From the NCBI RefSeq assembly GCF_022751215.1, contig NZ_JAICDG010000001.1:2108001-2172000 (forward strand): a stretch of 64,000 nt of DNA, written 5' to 3'. The notes under the pieces are model-generated. The model searched no databases, was not told the DNA's origin, and was given only the letters and a program-made list of their open reading frames with translations. How positions within the stretch are numbered: the first letter of the stretch is position 1; every line of letters begins with the position of its first letter. This DNA is from Actinomadura terrae (GTDB lineage Bacteria > Actinomycetota > Actinomycetes > Streptosporangiales > Streptosporangiaceae). Position numbers and translations under genes: made by a program. This document shows positions 26,179 to 34,622 of the stretch, piece by piece.

Positions 26179-26713
26179 CGTCGTCATCCTCACCGGTCCT
26201 CCCGGGGCGGGGAAATCGACCCTCGCGGCGCGTGTGGCCCGCAGCCATGCGAAAGCCGTCCATTTGCATACCGACGACTTCTGGCACTGCATCGTGTCCG
26301 GTGGGATCGCGCCCTACGAACCGGACTCGCGCATGCAGAACGAGACGGTCATGGACGTCATCGCCGGAGCGGCCTTCGGTTACGCGGCCGGGGACTTCAC
26401 CACGCTCGTCGACGGTGTCGTCGGCCCGTGGATGCTCGGCCATTTCCGCGAACGGGCGCGCCGGAACCCGGAGACCCCGGTCCACTACGTCGTGCTGCGT
26501 CCGCGTCGCGATGTCACGCTCGCGCGCGCCCAGGAGCGGACCGCGCCCGACGCGCTGGTGGACCGGCATCCGATCCTGACGATGTGGGACCAGTTCGCCG
26601 ACCTCGGGGAGCTGGAGTCCCACGTCCTCGACACCTCCGCCGACGACGTCGCCGGGACCGAGCGGCGCGTCCGTGAAGCATTGGCGTCCGGATCTTTTCG
26701 GCTGGACCGATAG
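26168..26713 (+). CDS. P-loop small-molecule kinase / AAA-type ATPase
   Basis: 181 residues starting with VVILTGPPGAGKSTLAARVA (Walker A at about 10-17), a lid-like Arg-rich segment and HTDDFWHCIV, where the Asp pair may act as Walker B/acceptor base. Size and layout fit the shikimate-kinase/chloramphenicol-phosphotransferase-like NTPases that phosphorylate small substrates; the substrate is unknown. Overlaps the methyltransferase tail, so the two are likely cotranscribed. Ribosome site is inside the upstream gene (AAAGGCGG). Confidence 0.78.
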   Translation: MPSSVVILTGPPGAGKSTLAARVARSHAKAVHLHTDDFWHCIVSGGIAPYEPDSRMQNETVMDVIAGAAFGYAAGDFTTLVDGVVGPWMLGHFRERARRNPETPVHYVVLRPRRDVTLARAQERTAPDALVDRHPILTMWDQFADLGELESHVLDTSADDVAGTERRVREALASGSFRLDR

Positions 26714-26765
26714 GCCACGGAGACTGATGTTCGCCGTTGGACGCCGCGGGGTCTGGTAGGCATGC

Positions 26766-27677
26766 GTGGTGGCTTCTTTGATGGCGCGGGCCGGGGCGGC
26801 CGGGTTGGTCGTGCTGGCGTGCGGGTGCCAGGCGGACGGGCCGTCCGGTGACGGCGGCGCGACGGCCGGGGGGAGTCCTCGGGTGACCAGCGAGAGTCCG
26901 CGCGCGACGAGCGCGAGTCCGCGGGCGCGGCCGCCCGCCGTGAAGGTTCCGGCGGGGGTGCGGGCCTCCTACGTCGTCTACGACCGGAAGCTCGGACGGA
27001 TCGTCCTCCAGCGGGAGGTCGAAAGGACGTACCGGTCGGCCTCGGTGGTGAAGATCCTGCTGGCGCTGGACTACCTGCGCGAGCACCGGGCCTCGGCGGC
27101 GGACCGGGACCTGCTGGGGCTGATGCTGCGGTCCAGCGACGACAAGGCGGCCACCGAGTTCTGGCGGCGGGGAGGGCGGGCGGAGGTCATCCGGCGGATG
27201 GTCCCGAGGGTGGGGCTCACCGAGACGGCGCCGCCGCCTTCGGACAAACCCGGGTTCTGGGGGTACACGGCGCTGTCCGCCGAGGACGTGCTGAGGACGT
27301 ACCGGTACCTGCTGGAGAAGGCCCCGAAGGCGCATCGGGACTTCGTGGTGGGCCAGCTGCGGAAGTCCACGCCATGTGGCACGGACGGGTTCGACCAGAC
27401 GTTCGGGATTCCGAGCGCGCTGGAGCGGCCGTGGGCCGTCAAGCAGGGGTGGTCGGGCTTCGGGACGCTGCCGGCCGCGCCGTGCCGTGGCGGGAGCGTG
27501 CAGTCGGTGGCGGTTCCCGACCTCGGGCTCGGACGGCCCGTCCTGCACACGACGGGGATCGTGGCCGACAAGATCGTGGTCGTGCTGACGTTGCAGCCGC
27601 CCGGGTCGTCGTTCCGGGCGGCGTCGGCGCGGGTGACGGCGCTGACGCGCCAGGTCTATCGGGCTTCGACGCGGTAG
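26766..27677 (+). CDS. Lipoprotein with class A beta-lactamase-like fold
   Basis: 303 residues from GTG 26766 (ATG 26781 alternative). Short signal peptide with lipobox VLACGC, then a Ser/Thr/Pro-rich spacer (about 25-60). The domain shows YRSASVVKILLA with Ser-x-x-Lys, RSSDDKA in the place of the Ser-Asp-Asn loop, and KQGWSG in the place of Lys-Thr-Gly. This layout resembles mycobacterial LppW-type proteins, which keep the penicillin-binding fold but have no proven lactamase activity; the general-base Glu of class A lactamases is not evident. Anchored outside the membrane. Converges with, and overlaps by 22 bases, the decarboxylase gene. Confidence 0.75.
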   Translation: MVASLMARAGAAGLVVLACGCQADGPSGDGGATAGGSPRVTSESPRATSASPRARPPAVKVPAGVRASYVVYDRKLGRIVLQREVERTYRSASVVKILLALDYLREHRASAADRDLLGLMLRSSDDKAATEFWRRGGRAEVIRRMVPRVGLTETAPPPSDKPGFWGYTALSAEDVLRTYRYLLEKAPKAHRDFVVGQLRKSTPCGTDGFDQTFGIPSALERPWAVKQGWSGFGTLPAAPCRGGSVQSVAVPDLGLGRPVLHTTGIVADKIVVVLTLQPPGSSFRAASARVTALTRQVYRASTR

Positions 27678-29011
27678 CCGCAGAGGGCGCGGAACGCGCG
27701 TTCCACGTCGTCCGGTGTCGTGCGCCAGTTGCTGAAGGCGGCGCGGAGGCCGGAGGTGCCCCAGAGGGTGGTGGGGGTGAAGAACGCCTCGGGCGCGGCG
27801 TCGCGGATGATGTCGTCCGGGGCGCGGGTGTCGTGGGTGAAGCAGACGACGTTGAGGCGCACGGGGGCCAGCAGGCGCCAGCCGGGGGTCGCCGTGACCA
27901 GGTCGCCGAGCTGCCGGGCCTGCGCGACGGAGCCCTCGACGATCGCGCGGTGGCCCTCGCGGCCGTAGGCGCGGAGCGTGAACCAGGCGGCGAGGCCCCG
28001 GAGGCGGCGGGAGTTCTCGGGGGTCAGGTGCAGAGGGTCCTCGCTGGGCTCTCCGAGGTAGGCGGCGTTGTTGTGGAAGACGCGGAGCTGGAGGTCGCGG
28101 CGGCGGGTGAACTGGACGGCGGAGTCGTAGGGGACGTTCAGCCACTTGTGGAGGTCGACGCAGACGGAGTCGGCCTCGTCCAGGCCGGCGACGAGGCCCG
28201 CGTGGGCGGGGGAGAGGGCGGCGAACGCGCCGAACGCGGCGTCCACGTGGAGCCAGAAGGGGTGGCGCTCGCGGAGGGCGGCGATGGCGCGGAGGTCGTC
28301 GAAGTCGACGGTGTTCACCGTGCCCGCGTTGGCGATGACGATCGCGGGGCGGCCGCCCAGGGCGGTGAGGGCGGCGTCGAGCGCGGCGACGTCGACGGCC
28401 TCGCGTCCGGGCAGGGACGGGACGGTCCGGAGGTTCCGGCGGCCGACGCCGAGCATCGACAGCGCCTTGCGGACGCTGGAGTGCGGCTCGGCGGACAGGA
28501 CCGTGATCTCCCCGAGCGCCGCGACGCCCTCGTCGGCGACGTGGACGCCCTCCCGCTCGCCCAGCCACTCGCGGGCGATCGCGAGGCCGGTGGTGTTCGA
28601 CATCGTCGCGCCCGACACGAACGCGCCGGTGTGGGACGGCAGGCCGAGCAGTTCGGCGAGCCAGCCGACCGCCTCCTCCTCCAGGTCGGGCGCGCGGGAG
28701 TCGAGCCGGGTCGCCGGGTTCTGGTCCAGGACGGAGGTCAGCCAGTCCCCGGCGACCGACGCGGGGGTGGCGCCGCCGGTGACGAAGCCGAAGTAGCGGG
28801 GGCCCGCGCTGCCCGCGAAGCCCGGCTCCCAGCGCGAGGCGAACTCGGCGAGCGCCCCGTCCAGCCCGGCGGCCGGGGGCAGCGGACGCGGCGGCGTGCG
28901 CGGCCCGGGCGGGACGGCGGCGGGGCGCTCGTCCAGCGTGGCGAGGAGGCGGGCGGCGTGGTCGGAGAGCAGGCCGGGCAGCCGTGCGAGGTCGTCGCGC
29001 ATGGACTTCAC
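27656..29011 (-). CDS. PLP-dependent group II (aromatic/amino acid) decarboxylase
   Basis: 451 residues. Typical fold type I decarboxylase: RYFGFVTGGATPASVAGDWL near 72, GAFVSGATMSNTTGLAIARE near 128, HSSVRKALSMLGVG, the cofactor Asp in WLHVDAAFGAF and the Schiff-base lysine in DLHKWLNVPYDS. Related to aromatic L-amino acid, glutamate and tyrosine decarboxylases; specificity cannot be read off. Catalyses CO2 loss from an amino acid to an amine in the cytoplasm. GTG 29011 or ATG 29002 starts, neither with a good ribosome site. Standing alone and divergent from the SpoIIE phosphatase. Confidence 0.9.
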   Translation of the reverse strand: MKSMRDDLARLPGLLSDHAARLLATLDERPAAVPPGPRTPPRPLPPAAGLDGALAEFASRWEPGFAGSAGPRYFGFVTGGATPASVAGDWLTSVLDQNPATRLDSRAPDLEEEAVGWLAELLGLPSHTGAFVSGATMSNTTGLAIAREWLGEREGVHVADEGVAALGEITVLSAEPHSSVRKALSMLGVGRRNLRTVPSLPGREAVDVAALDAALTALGGRPAIVIANAGTVNTVDFDDLRAIAALRERHPFWLHVDAAFGAFAALSPAHAGLVAGLDEADSVCVDLHKWLNVPYDSAVQFTRRRDLQLRVFHNNAAYLGEPSEDPLHLTPENSRRLRGLAAWFTLRAYGREGHRAIVEGSVAQARQLGDLVTATPGWRLLAPVRLNVVCFTHDTRAPDDIIRDAAPEAFFTPTTLWGTSGLRAAFSNWRTTPDDVERAFRALCGYRVEAR

Positions 29012-29253
29012 GTTAGGGACGCCGGGTGGGGCCTGTCGCCGTCCAATCGGAGGAAGTGGACCGCTCCAGCGTCGTTACGGACGGCGGACGGCCGCCCGGG
29101 TGTGGCCGGGAGGTTTCAGGGAAGGTGCCCCTGAACCGGTCGTCTCCGGGCCGAACGGAAAACCGGGTTAAAGATCTGGGCTGCTGATGAAATGACGGCG
29201 AATAGTCCTTCATCGGCGTATGTACCTTTTCTCCCGGGGCCATAGAACGCCGA

Positions 29254-31254
29254 ATGGGGGACGCGGTGGCGGAAGCTGACGGCGGTGGGGCGCGGACGCC
29301 CGAGCCTTCGGGGCCGTCCGACCCTTCGCAGACGTCCGAGCCCGCGGGCAAGGCCGCGGCGGCCGGCCCGTCCGGCGCGCACGCGGCCGTGCCCGACCTC
29401 GAGGACCTGCGGGGCGCCGCGCACGACCGCGCGATCCTGGCGGAGGCGCGGGTGGTGCTGGCGCGGCGGCTGGGCGTCCCGCCGGGGGAGGCCCTCCAGC
29501 ACCTCATCTGGTTGGCCCGCGACATGGACATGGAGCTGGCCGAGGCGGCGGCGCTGGTGGTCGGCGCGCGCGACCAGGGGGAGGGACCGGGCCCGGCGGG
29601 CGCGGCGCCGGCGGGGCGGCGGGCGCCCCGGGCCAAGGGCGCCGACGAGCGGCGGGCGGTGGTGACGCAGGCCGAGGACGTGCTGCGGCGCGTCCGCACC
29701 GAGGACACCGCCGACGACGCGGGCATCATCGCCGGGCTGCCCGAGGACCCGGTGGCCAGGGCGTTCCTGGACGGGGCACTGGACAGCGCGGCGCACCTGG
29801 TCCCTGTCCGGGACGCGGGCGGGCGGGTCGCCGACTTCCTCTACGCCGAGCTGAACGACCTCGCGCGGGACCTGTTCGGCCGGGGCGCGGAGGAGCTGAC
29901 GGGCCGCCGGCTGTTGCAGACCGAGCCGGGCATGGCGATGAGCGGGCTCTTCGACGACTTCGTGGAGGTGGTGGAGAGCGGGACGCGGCTGGAGCGCGCG
30001 TCGATGACGTACTCGACCGCGCAGGGCGGGCTGTCGCGCACGTCCCGGATGAGCGTCCGGTGCGTGGCGGCGCCCACCGGACTGTGCATGGGCTGGCGCT
30101 ACCACGACGACGCGGACCGGCAGGCGCGCCGGCTGGAGCGGGTCGAGCGGCTCGCGCTGCTCGGGTTCGGCGAGTGGGACCTCGCCACCGGCGAGGCGGA
30201 GTGGACGCCGCAGATGCTCGCCAACTACGGCCTGCGCGCCGACCAGGTGCCGCCGATGCCCGACGACCTGCCGAAGGTCGTGATGGACGACGACCTGCCG
30301 CTGGTGGAGGAGGCCGTCCAGACGCTGTTCTCCCGCCGGGAGCCGGTGGAGGCCGAGCACCGCGTCGTCGGGCCGGACGGCGCGCCGAGGCACCTGTGGG
30401 TGTTCGCCGAGCCGGTGCTGGACGACTCCGGGCTGCCGGTCTCGATCAACATCGTCTCGCAGGACATCACGCGGCGGCGCGGGATCGAGCGGGCCCTGGC
30501 CGAGACTCGGCGGCGGATGCTGGAGCAGCAGGCGCAGACGGCGCAGGAGCGGCGGGTGGCGGTGACCCTGCGCCGCGCGATCCTGCCGGACGAGAGCGAG
30601 CTGGACGAGCTGCCGGGGCTGAGCGTCGACCTGCGCAGCCTGGCGGCCGAGAGCACCGCCCGCATCGGCGGGGACTGGTTCGCGACCCGGGCGATGCCCG
30701 ACGGGCGGGCGCTGTTCGCGATCGGCGACGCGGCGGGCCACGGGCTCCCGGCCGCCGCGGCGATGGCCCGCACCCGCAACGGCCTGCTCGGGCTGGCGTG
30801 CACCGGGAAGCCCACGGGACGGCTCGTGGGCTGGTTGAACGAGCTGGTCGGGCACATCCAGCCGCCCGCGACGGGCACCGCCGTCGTGGCCCGGTTCGAG
30901 CCGCGCCGCCGCGTCCTGGAGTGGACGTGCGCGGGGCATCCGCCGCCGATCCTCGTCCGGGGCGGGCGGGCGGCGCCGATGGAGGTCGTCTCGGACCCGA
31001 TGCTCGGCGCGATGCCCGACTGGGCGTACGGGACGGCCAGGACCCGGCTCAGGCGCGGCGACCTGATCTTCCTCTACACCGACGGGTTGGTGGAGCGCCG
31101 GGACGCCGATCTGGACGAGCAGATCGAGCGGCTGACCGCGATCCTGGCCGAGTGCACGGCCGGCCCCGAGCCGGTGCTGGACGAGGTCCTGGCGCGCATG
31201 GAGCACGACCGCGCGGCCGACGACACGACGCTGTTCGCCCTGCGCGTCGAGTGA
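29254..31254 (+). CDS. ANTAR-PAS-SpoIIE serine phosphatase regulator
   Basis: 666 residues (ATG 29254; GTG 29266 has the better ribosome site, GGGGG). Disordered Pro/Ser-rich start (1-50), an ANTAR-like three-helix segment (about 58-105, RAILAEARVVLARRLGVPPGEALQHLIWLARD), two PAS-type sensor regions (about 150-270 and 290-405, the second ending IVSQDITRRRG), a coiled linker and a PP2C/SpoIIE domain (about 445-660) with RIGGDWFATRAM, AIGDAAGHGLPAAAAMA and LYTDGLVERR, keeping the metal-binding Asp residues. Such proteins dephosphorylate anti-sigma-factor antagonists. ANTAR domains normally bind RNA hairpins, so its N-terminal place here is notable. No partner STAS or kinase gene nearby. Confidence 0.9.
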   Translation: MGDAVAEADGGGARTPEPSGPSDPSQTSEPAGKAAAAGPSGAHAAVPDLEDLRGAAHDRAILAEARVVLARRLGVPPGEALQHLIWLARDMDMELAEAAALVVGARDQGEGPGPAGAAPAGRRAPRAKGADERRAVVTQAEDVLRRVRTEDTADDAGIIAGLPEDPVARAFLDGALDSAAHLVPVRDAGGRVADFLYAELNDLARDLFGRGAEELTGRRLLQTEPGMAMSGLFDDFVEVVESGTRLERASMTYSTAQGGLSRTSRMSVRCVAAPTGLCMGWRYHDDADRQARRLERVERLALLGFGEWDLATGEAEWTPQMLANYGLRADQVPPMPDDLPKVVMDDDLPLVEEAVQTLFSRREPVEAEHRVVGPDGAPRHLWVFAEPVLDDSGLPVSINIVSQDITRRRGIERALAETRRRMLEQQAQTAQERRVAVTLRRAILPDESELDELPGLSVDLRSLAAESTARIGGDWFATRAMPDGRALFAIGDAAGHGLPAAAAMARTRNGLLGLACTGKPTGRLVGWLNELVGHIQPPATGTAVVARFEPRRRVLEWTCAGHPPPILVRGGRAAPMEVVSDPMLGAMPDWAYGTARTRLRRGDLIFLYTDGLVERRDADLDEQIERLTAILAECTAGPEPVLDEVLARMEHDRAADDTTLFALRVE

Positions 31255-31324
31255 CCCAGATCACTCCCCCTGCTGTCCGGTGACCCTGGGTGACGTAGGA
31301 CTCATTCCGGGTTTAGGGCGGGCC

Positions 31325-31361
31325 GCCGTGGCCCTCCTCCACGGCGCCGATGACCTTTTTT
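31325..31361 (+). terminator. Possible terminator behind the SpoIIE phosphatase gene
   Basis: GCCGTGG (31325-31331) pairs with CCACGGC (31339-31345); six T residues follow at 31356-31361, about ten bases off the stem. Confidence 0.5.
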
Positions 31362-31751
31362 ACCCGGCCGTTGCGTACGGGGGTCAAGGTAAAGCCAGGT
31401 CCGGGACGGAAGGGCGGGATTCCAGCCCCATAAGGGTTGCGGGGCCCTCCGGTGAGCCCCGGCGAAGAACGGGGGAAAGATCGGGAAGACCCGGCGGGCC
31501 CCCGGCGTTGGGACTCCCTTGAGAGGGCTTTGAGCAGGCAAGACTCAGTTTTGTGCCTGGTTTGCTTTTCTTGAGAAGGTTGGTACCTTCTACCCGAATC
31601 ACCCAACGCGTTCCATGCGTTGTGGGCCGGTCGCGCCGAGCGCGTCCGGCGGTCGCGGAGCGGATCCCGCCCGCGACGCGCGCCCAATGACGCGCGCTCC
31701 TCAGGTCAGTCACTGAGATACATCCGAACGCATCGCGCCGTGCGATGCGAG
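31362..31751. other. Leader/promoter region upstream of the c-di-AMP riboswitch
   Basis: About 390 bases without a gene. At 31574-31591 AGAAGGT and ACCTTCT form a perfect inverted repeat around TGGT, which could be an operator or a leader hairpin. The promoter for the riboswitch transcript should lie in this stretch. Confidence 0.5.
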
Positions 31752-31888
31752 GCCGAGTCCGTGCCGGTCGTCCCAGACCGCATGGAGCCGGGGACCCAGT
31801 TTCCAGGGGTGAATCGGGGCGCTCCCAGAGCGCGCCGTAGGGCTCTTCCATGCCCGAATCCGTCAGCTAACCCGGTAGGCGCCATGGA
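31752..31888 (+). ncRNA. c-di-AMP riboswitch (ydaO-yuaA class)
   Basis: The conserved ydaO elements follow in order: GGAGCCGGGGACCCA at 31784, GGGGTGAATC near 31806, then TAGGG at 31838, CCGAATCCGTCAGCTAACCC at 31854, and GGTAGGC at 31874. The ribosome-binding site and start of a CHAP cell-wall hydrolase gene come about 20 bases later. This class is known as a c-di-AMP-sensing OFF switch and in actinobacteria sits before peptidoglycan hydrolases such as Rpf and NlpC/P60 proteins. Outer boundaries are approximate. Confidence 0.9.
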
Positions 31889-31907
31889 AGACAAGGAGAT
31901 CCCCTGC

Positions 31908-32675
31908 ATGACCGGTCGTTTCGATCGTCTTTCCACCAGCCTGTCCCGCCTGTCCCCTGAGGACAGGGCCGTCGGCACCGCCGTCGGCGCGGTCCTCGTC
32001 GGCGCCCTCGGGCTGGCCGTGTTCAACCCCCTCGCGAGTGGCAGCGCCACCGCCGAGACCCCTGCCCGCGCCGCCTCGCTCGCGCACGTCGGCGGCAAGG
32101 CCGCGCACGCGGAGAAGGCCGGGGCCCCGGCGGTCTCGCAGGCCGCCGAGGCCCGCCGCGAGGGCTTCAAGGTGCCGCCGCACCGCGTCCAGGCCAAGGA
32201 AGTGATCAAGATGGCCGAGTCGCAGGTCGGCATCCGCGAGGGCAAGGGCGGCAACACCAAGTTCCACAAGTGGTACATGTCCACCCCGCACGCGGCCGAG
32301 ACCGCCAAGCGCGACGGCGGCGCCGTCAGCGAGTACAAGGGCGCGAGCTGGTGCAACATGTTCGTCTCGTGGGTCGGCGCGCAGGTCGGCGCCAAGGACA
32401 TGGGCTGGGACGCCTACACCGTCCAGCACGCCACCTGGTTCAAGAAGGAGGGCCGCTGGGGCCAGACCGCCAAGCCCGGCGCGGTCGTGTTCTTCGACTT
32501 CAAGGACGGCCGTAGCGGCGGCATCGACGGCATCGAGCACGTCGGGTTCGTCGTCAAGGACAACGGCAACGGCACGATCAGCACCGTCGAGGGCAACACC
32601 GGCGACGCGGTGAAGCAGAAGATCCGCCAGAAGTCGCAGGTCGTGGGCTACGGCTACCCCGACTACTCGGGCTGA
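31908..32675 (+). CDS. CHAP-domain peptidoglycan hydrolase/amidase under riboswitch control
   Basis: 255 residues from ATG 31908, with AGGAG 9 bases upstream. N-terminal part has a hydrophobic helix (about 22-44) as signal or anchor, then an Ala/His/Lys-rich linker. The C-terminal half (about 98-250) is a CHAP domain: the catalytic Cys in GASWCNMFVSWVG and the catalytic His in IEHVGFVVKDN, with TVEGNTGDAV completing the site. CHAP enzymes cut peptidoglycan peptide or cross-link bonds. Single gene controlled by the c-di-AMP riboswitch, so wall cleavage is tied to c-di-AMP-sensed osmotic or wall state. A strong hairpin ends it. Confidence 0.9.
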   Translation: MTGRFDRLSTSLSRLSPEDRAVGTAVGAVLVGALGLAVFNPLASGSATAETPARAASLAHVGGKAAHAEKAGAPAVSQAAEARREGFKVPPHRVQAKEVIKMAESQVGIREGKGGNTKFHKWYMSTPHAAETAKRDGGAVSEYKGASWCNMFVSWVGAQVGAKDMGWDAYTVQHATWFKKEGRWGQTAKPGAVVFFDFKDGRSGGIDGIEHVGFVVKDNGNGTISTVEGNTGDAVKQKIRQKSQVVGYGYPDYSG

Positions 32676-32711
32676 TCCACCCGTACCCACCCAGCCTCAC
32701 GAAGTACGCAC

Positions 32712-32742
32712 GGAAGCCGCCCGGCCTTGCCGGGCGGCTTCC
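32712..32742 (+). terminator. Terminator behind the CHAP gene
   Basis: A perfect 14-bp stem (32712-32725 with 32729-32742) and a CTT loop, 36 bases after the stop codon; no T-tract. Confidence 0.75.
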
Positions 32743-32879
32743 GGCATGCCGGGCCTCGCCCGGTGCTCCCGGTTTCGGGTAATGGGAATCATTGAGGCCC
32801 TTTGATCGGTCTTGGACGTTCCCGCGGCGTTCCTGGAAAGACTCCGGCTGACGGGGCAAGCCGGGAGGGGGGACCGCCC

Positions 32880-34622
32880 ATGCGGGCGCGCCCGCGGGTC
32901 AGCGTGGTAGTGATCGCCTACAACGACGAGCGGCGGCTGCCGCGGGCGGTGGCCTCGACGCTGGCGCAGTCGCTGGGCGGCGTGCAGACGGTGATCGTCG
33001 ACGACGCGAGCACCGACGGGACGGGCCGGGTGGCCGACCGGCTGGCCGCCGCGCATCCCGGCCGGGTCGCCGCGGTGCACCTGCCGTCCAACTCCGGGGG
33101 CTGCGGTGGGCCGCGCAATGCCGGGATCGAGCGGTCCGACGGCCGGTACCTGATGTTCCTCGACAGCGACGACCTGCTGGACCGGCACGCCTGCCTCAAC
33201 CTGGTCGCCGCCGCCGAGGAGACCGGCGCCGACCTGGTCTCCGGGCTCTGCGAACGGATCTTCCTGGACGTCCCCGAGGGCGGCCGGGACCGCGTCCGCC
33301 CCTGGTTCCCGTGGCTCTACAGGCGCAGCGTCCTGTACGGGTCGCTGGGCGAGTACCCGAACCTGCTCTACGACACGCTCTCCACGAACAAGGCTTACCG
33401 CCGGGACTTCCTGGAGCGGGCCGGGCTGCGGTTCGTCGAGAAGCTCCACTACGAGGACCTGCTGTTCACCGCCGAGGCGTACCTGGCGGCGGAGGGGACG
33501 GCCCTGATCCCGCACCGCGTGTACAGCTGGCTCGTCCGGGAGCGGGCGGCGGCGCCGTCGATCTCCGACCGGCGCGCCGAGACGGCCAGTCTCGCCGACC
33601 GGCTGGAGATCCACCGGCGCATCGACGCGCTGTTCGCGCGGCACGGGGCCCACGAGCTGAAGCGGGCGAAGGACACCAAGTTCGTCAACCACGACCTCCC
33701 CCTGCACCTGCGGGACCTGCGCGCCGAAGGCCCCGGCCACCGCGCGCGCTTCCTGGCCCTCGCCTCCGCCTACCTCGCCGAGGTGGACCCGCGGGCGATC
33801 GAGGCCGCCAAGCCGCTGCCCGCGATCGCGGCGCTCCTGCTCCGCGAGGGCGACCACGAGGGGGCGCTGGCCGCCGCCGAGTACGACCGGCTGGAGCGTC
33901 CCGAGCTGCGCGTTCACCTGCGGGAGCGGGACGGGCGGGTCTACTGGGGCGACCCCGGCGGGGAGGCGCTCGCGCGCCGCGTCCTGGACGTGACCGGCCT
34001 CGGCCTCCACAAGCGGTCGCTGAGGAAGCTGCGCCCGGCCAACACCGTGACCCGGCTGGAGACGCGGGACGGCCTGGCGCGCATCGCTGGATACGTGCTG
34101 AACCCGCTCGGCCGGATCCCCCCCGACGCCCCGCTGACGGCCTCGCTGGAGTTCCGCGACCGGCGCCGCCCCTCCAGGACGGCGCGGACGGCCGCGCGCG
34201 TCGAGCACCGGGGCGACCGGCTGGCCTGGAGCGCCGAGTTCGACCCGGTGCGCCGGATTCGCCCGATCGGCCTCGCCGACCCTGTCTGGGACGTGCGGCT
34301 CCGGCTGGGCACCGGACGCGGGGAGCTGGTCACCCGTCCCGGTGCGGGCCCCGGATCACCTTGCCTGGACGGTGTCGCGTTCCCGGTACGTCCCCGGCTC
34401 ACACGGCTCGCCGCCGACCGGTTCCGCTCCTACGTCACCGCGGGCGGGCATCTGGCGTTCACCCTCGACGCCGGCGGGAGGCGGGGCAGGATGGCACGGG
34501 CGGTCGTACTGGGCGCCGCCGCGTCCCCGCCCGGACGGCTGGCCCGGCGGCTGGCCGGGGCGGCCCGGCGCGGAGCCGCCGCACCGCGCCTCCCGGGAAG
34601 GAGCGGGCGTGGCCGGACGTGA
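32880..34622 (+). CDS. Family 2 glycosyltransferase, teichoic-acid-type
   Basis: 580 residues from ATG 32880 (GGAGG upstream). GT-A domain (about 5-230) with VSVVVIAYNDERRLPRAV, VDDASTDGT and the metal-binding YLMFLDSDD; HYEDLLFTAEAYL carries the catalytic-region Glu-Asp. Residues about 380-560 form two beta-sandwich-like segments as in TarS/TarP-type wall teichoic acid glycosyltransferases (inference from layout). It should add sugars to a cell-wall glycopolymer on the inner membrane face. It overlaps the next glycosyltransferase gene by 14 bases, so the two are coupled. Confidence 0.85.
   Translation: MRARPRVSVVVIAYNDERRLPRAVASTLAQSLGGVQTVIVDDASTDGTGRVADRLAAAHPGRVAAVHLPSNSGGCGGPRNAGIERSDGRYLMFLDSDDLLDRHACLNLVAAAEETGADLVSGLCERIFLDVPEGGRDRVRPWFPWLYRRSVLYGSLGEYPNLLYDTLSTNKAYRRDFLERAGLRFVEKLHYEDLLFTAEAYLAAEGTALIPHRVYSWLVRERAAAPSISDRRAETASLADRLEIHRRIDALFARHGAHELKRAKDTKFVNHDLPLHLRDLRAEGPGHRARFLALASAYLAEVDPRAIEAAKPLPAIAALLLREGDHEGALAAAEYDRLERPELRVHLRERDGRVYWGDPGGEALARRVLDVTGLGLHKRSLRKLRPANTVTRLETRDGLARIAGYVLNPLGRIPPDAPLTASLEFRDRRRPSRTARTAARVEHRGDRLAWSAEFDPVRRIRPIGLADPVWDVRLRLGTGRGELVTRPGAGPGSPCLDGVAFPVRPRLTRLAADRFRSYVTAGGHLAFTLDAGGRRGRMARAVVLGAAASPPGRLARRLAGAARRGAAAPRLPGRSGRGRT

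Noticed and set aside
22986..26579. A 1197-residue plus-strand frame spanning oxidoreductase, exporter and methyltransferase
   Set aside because: Only its short middle part (from about 25341) is a real protein; the rest is Arg/Gly/Ala-rich shadow of genes in another frame.
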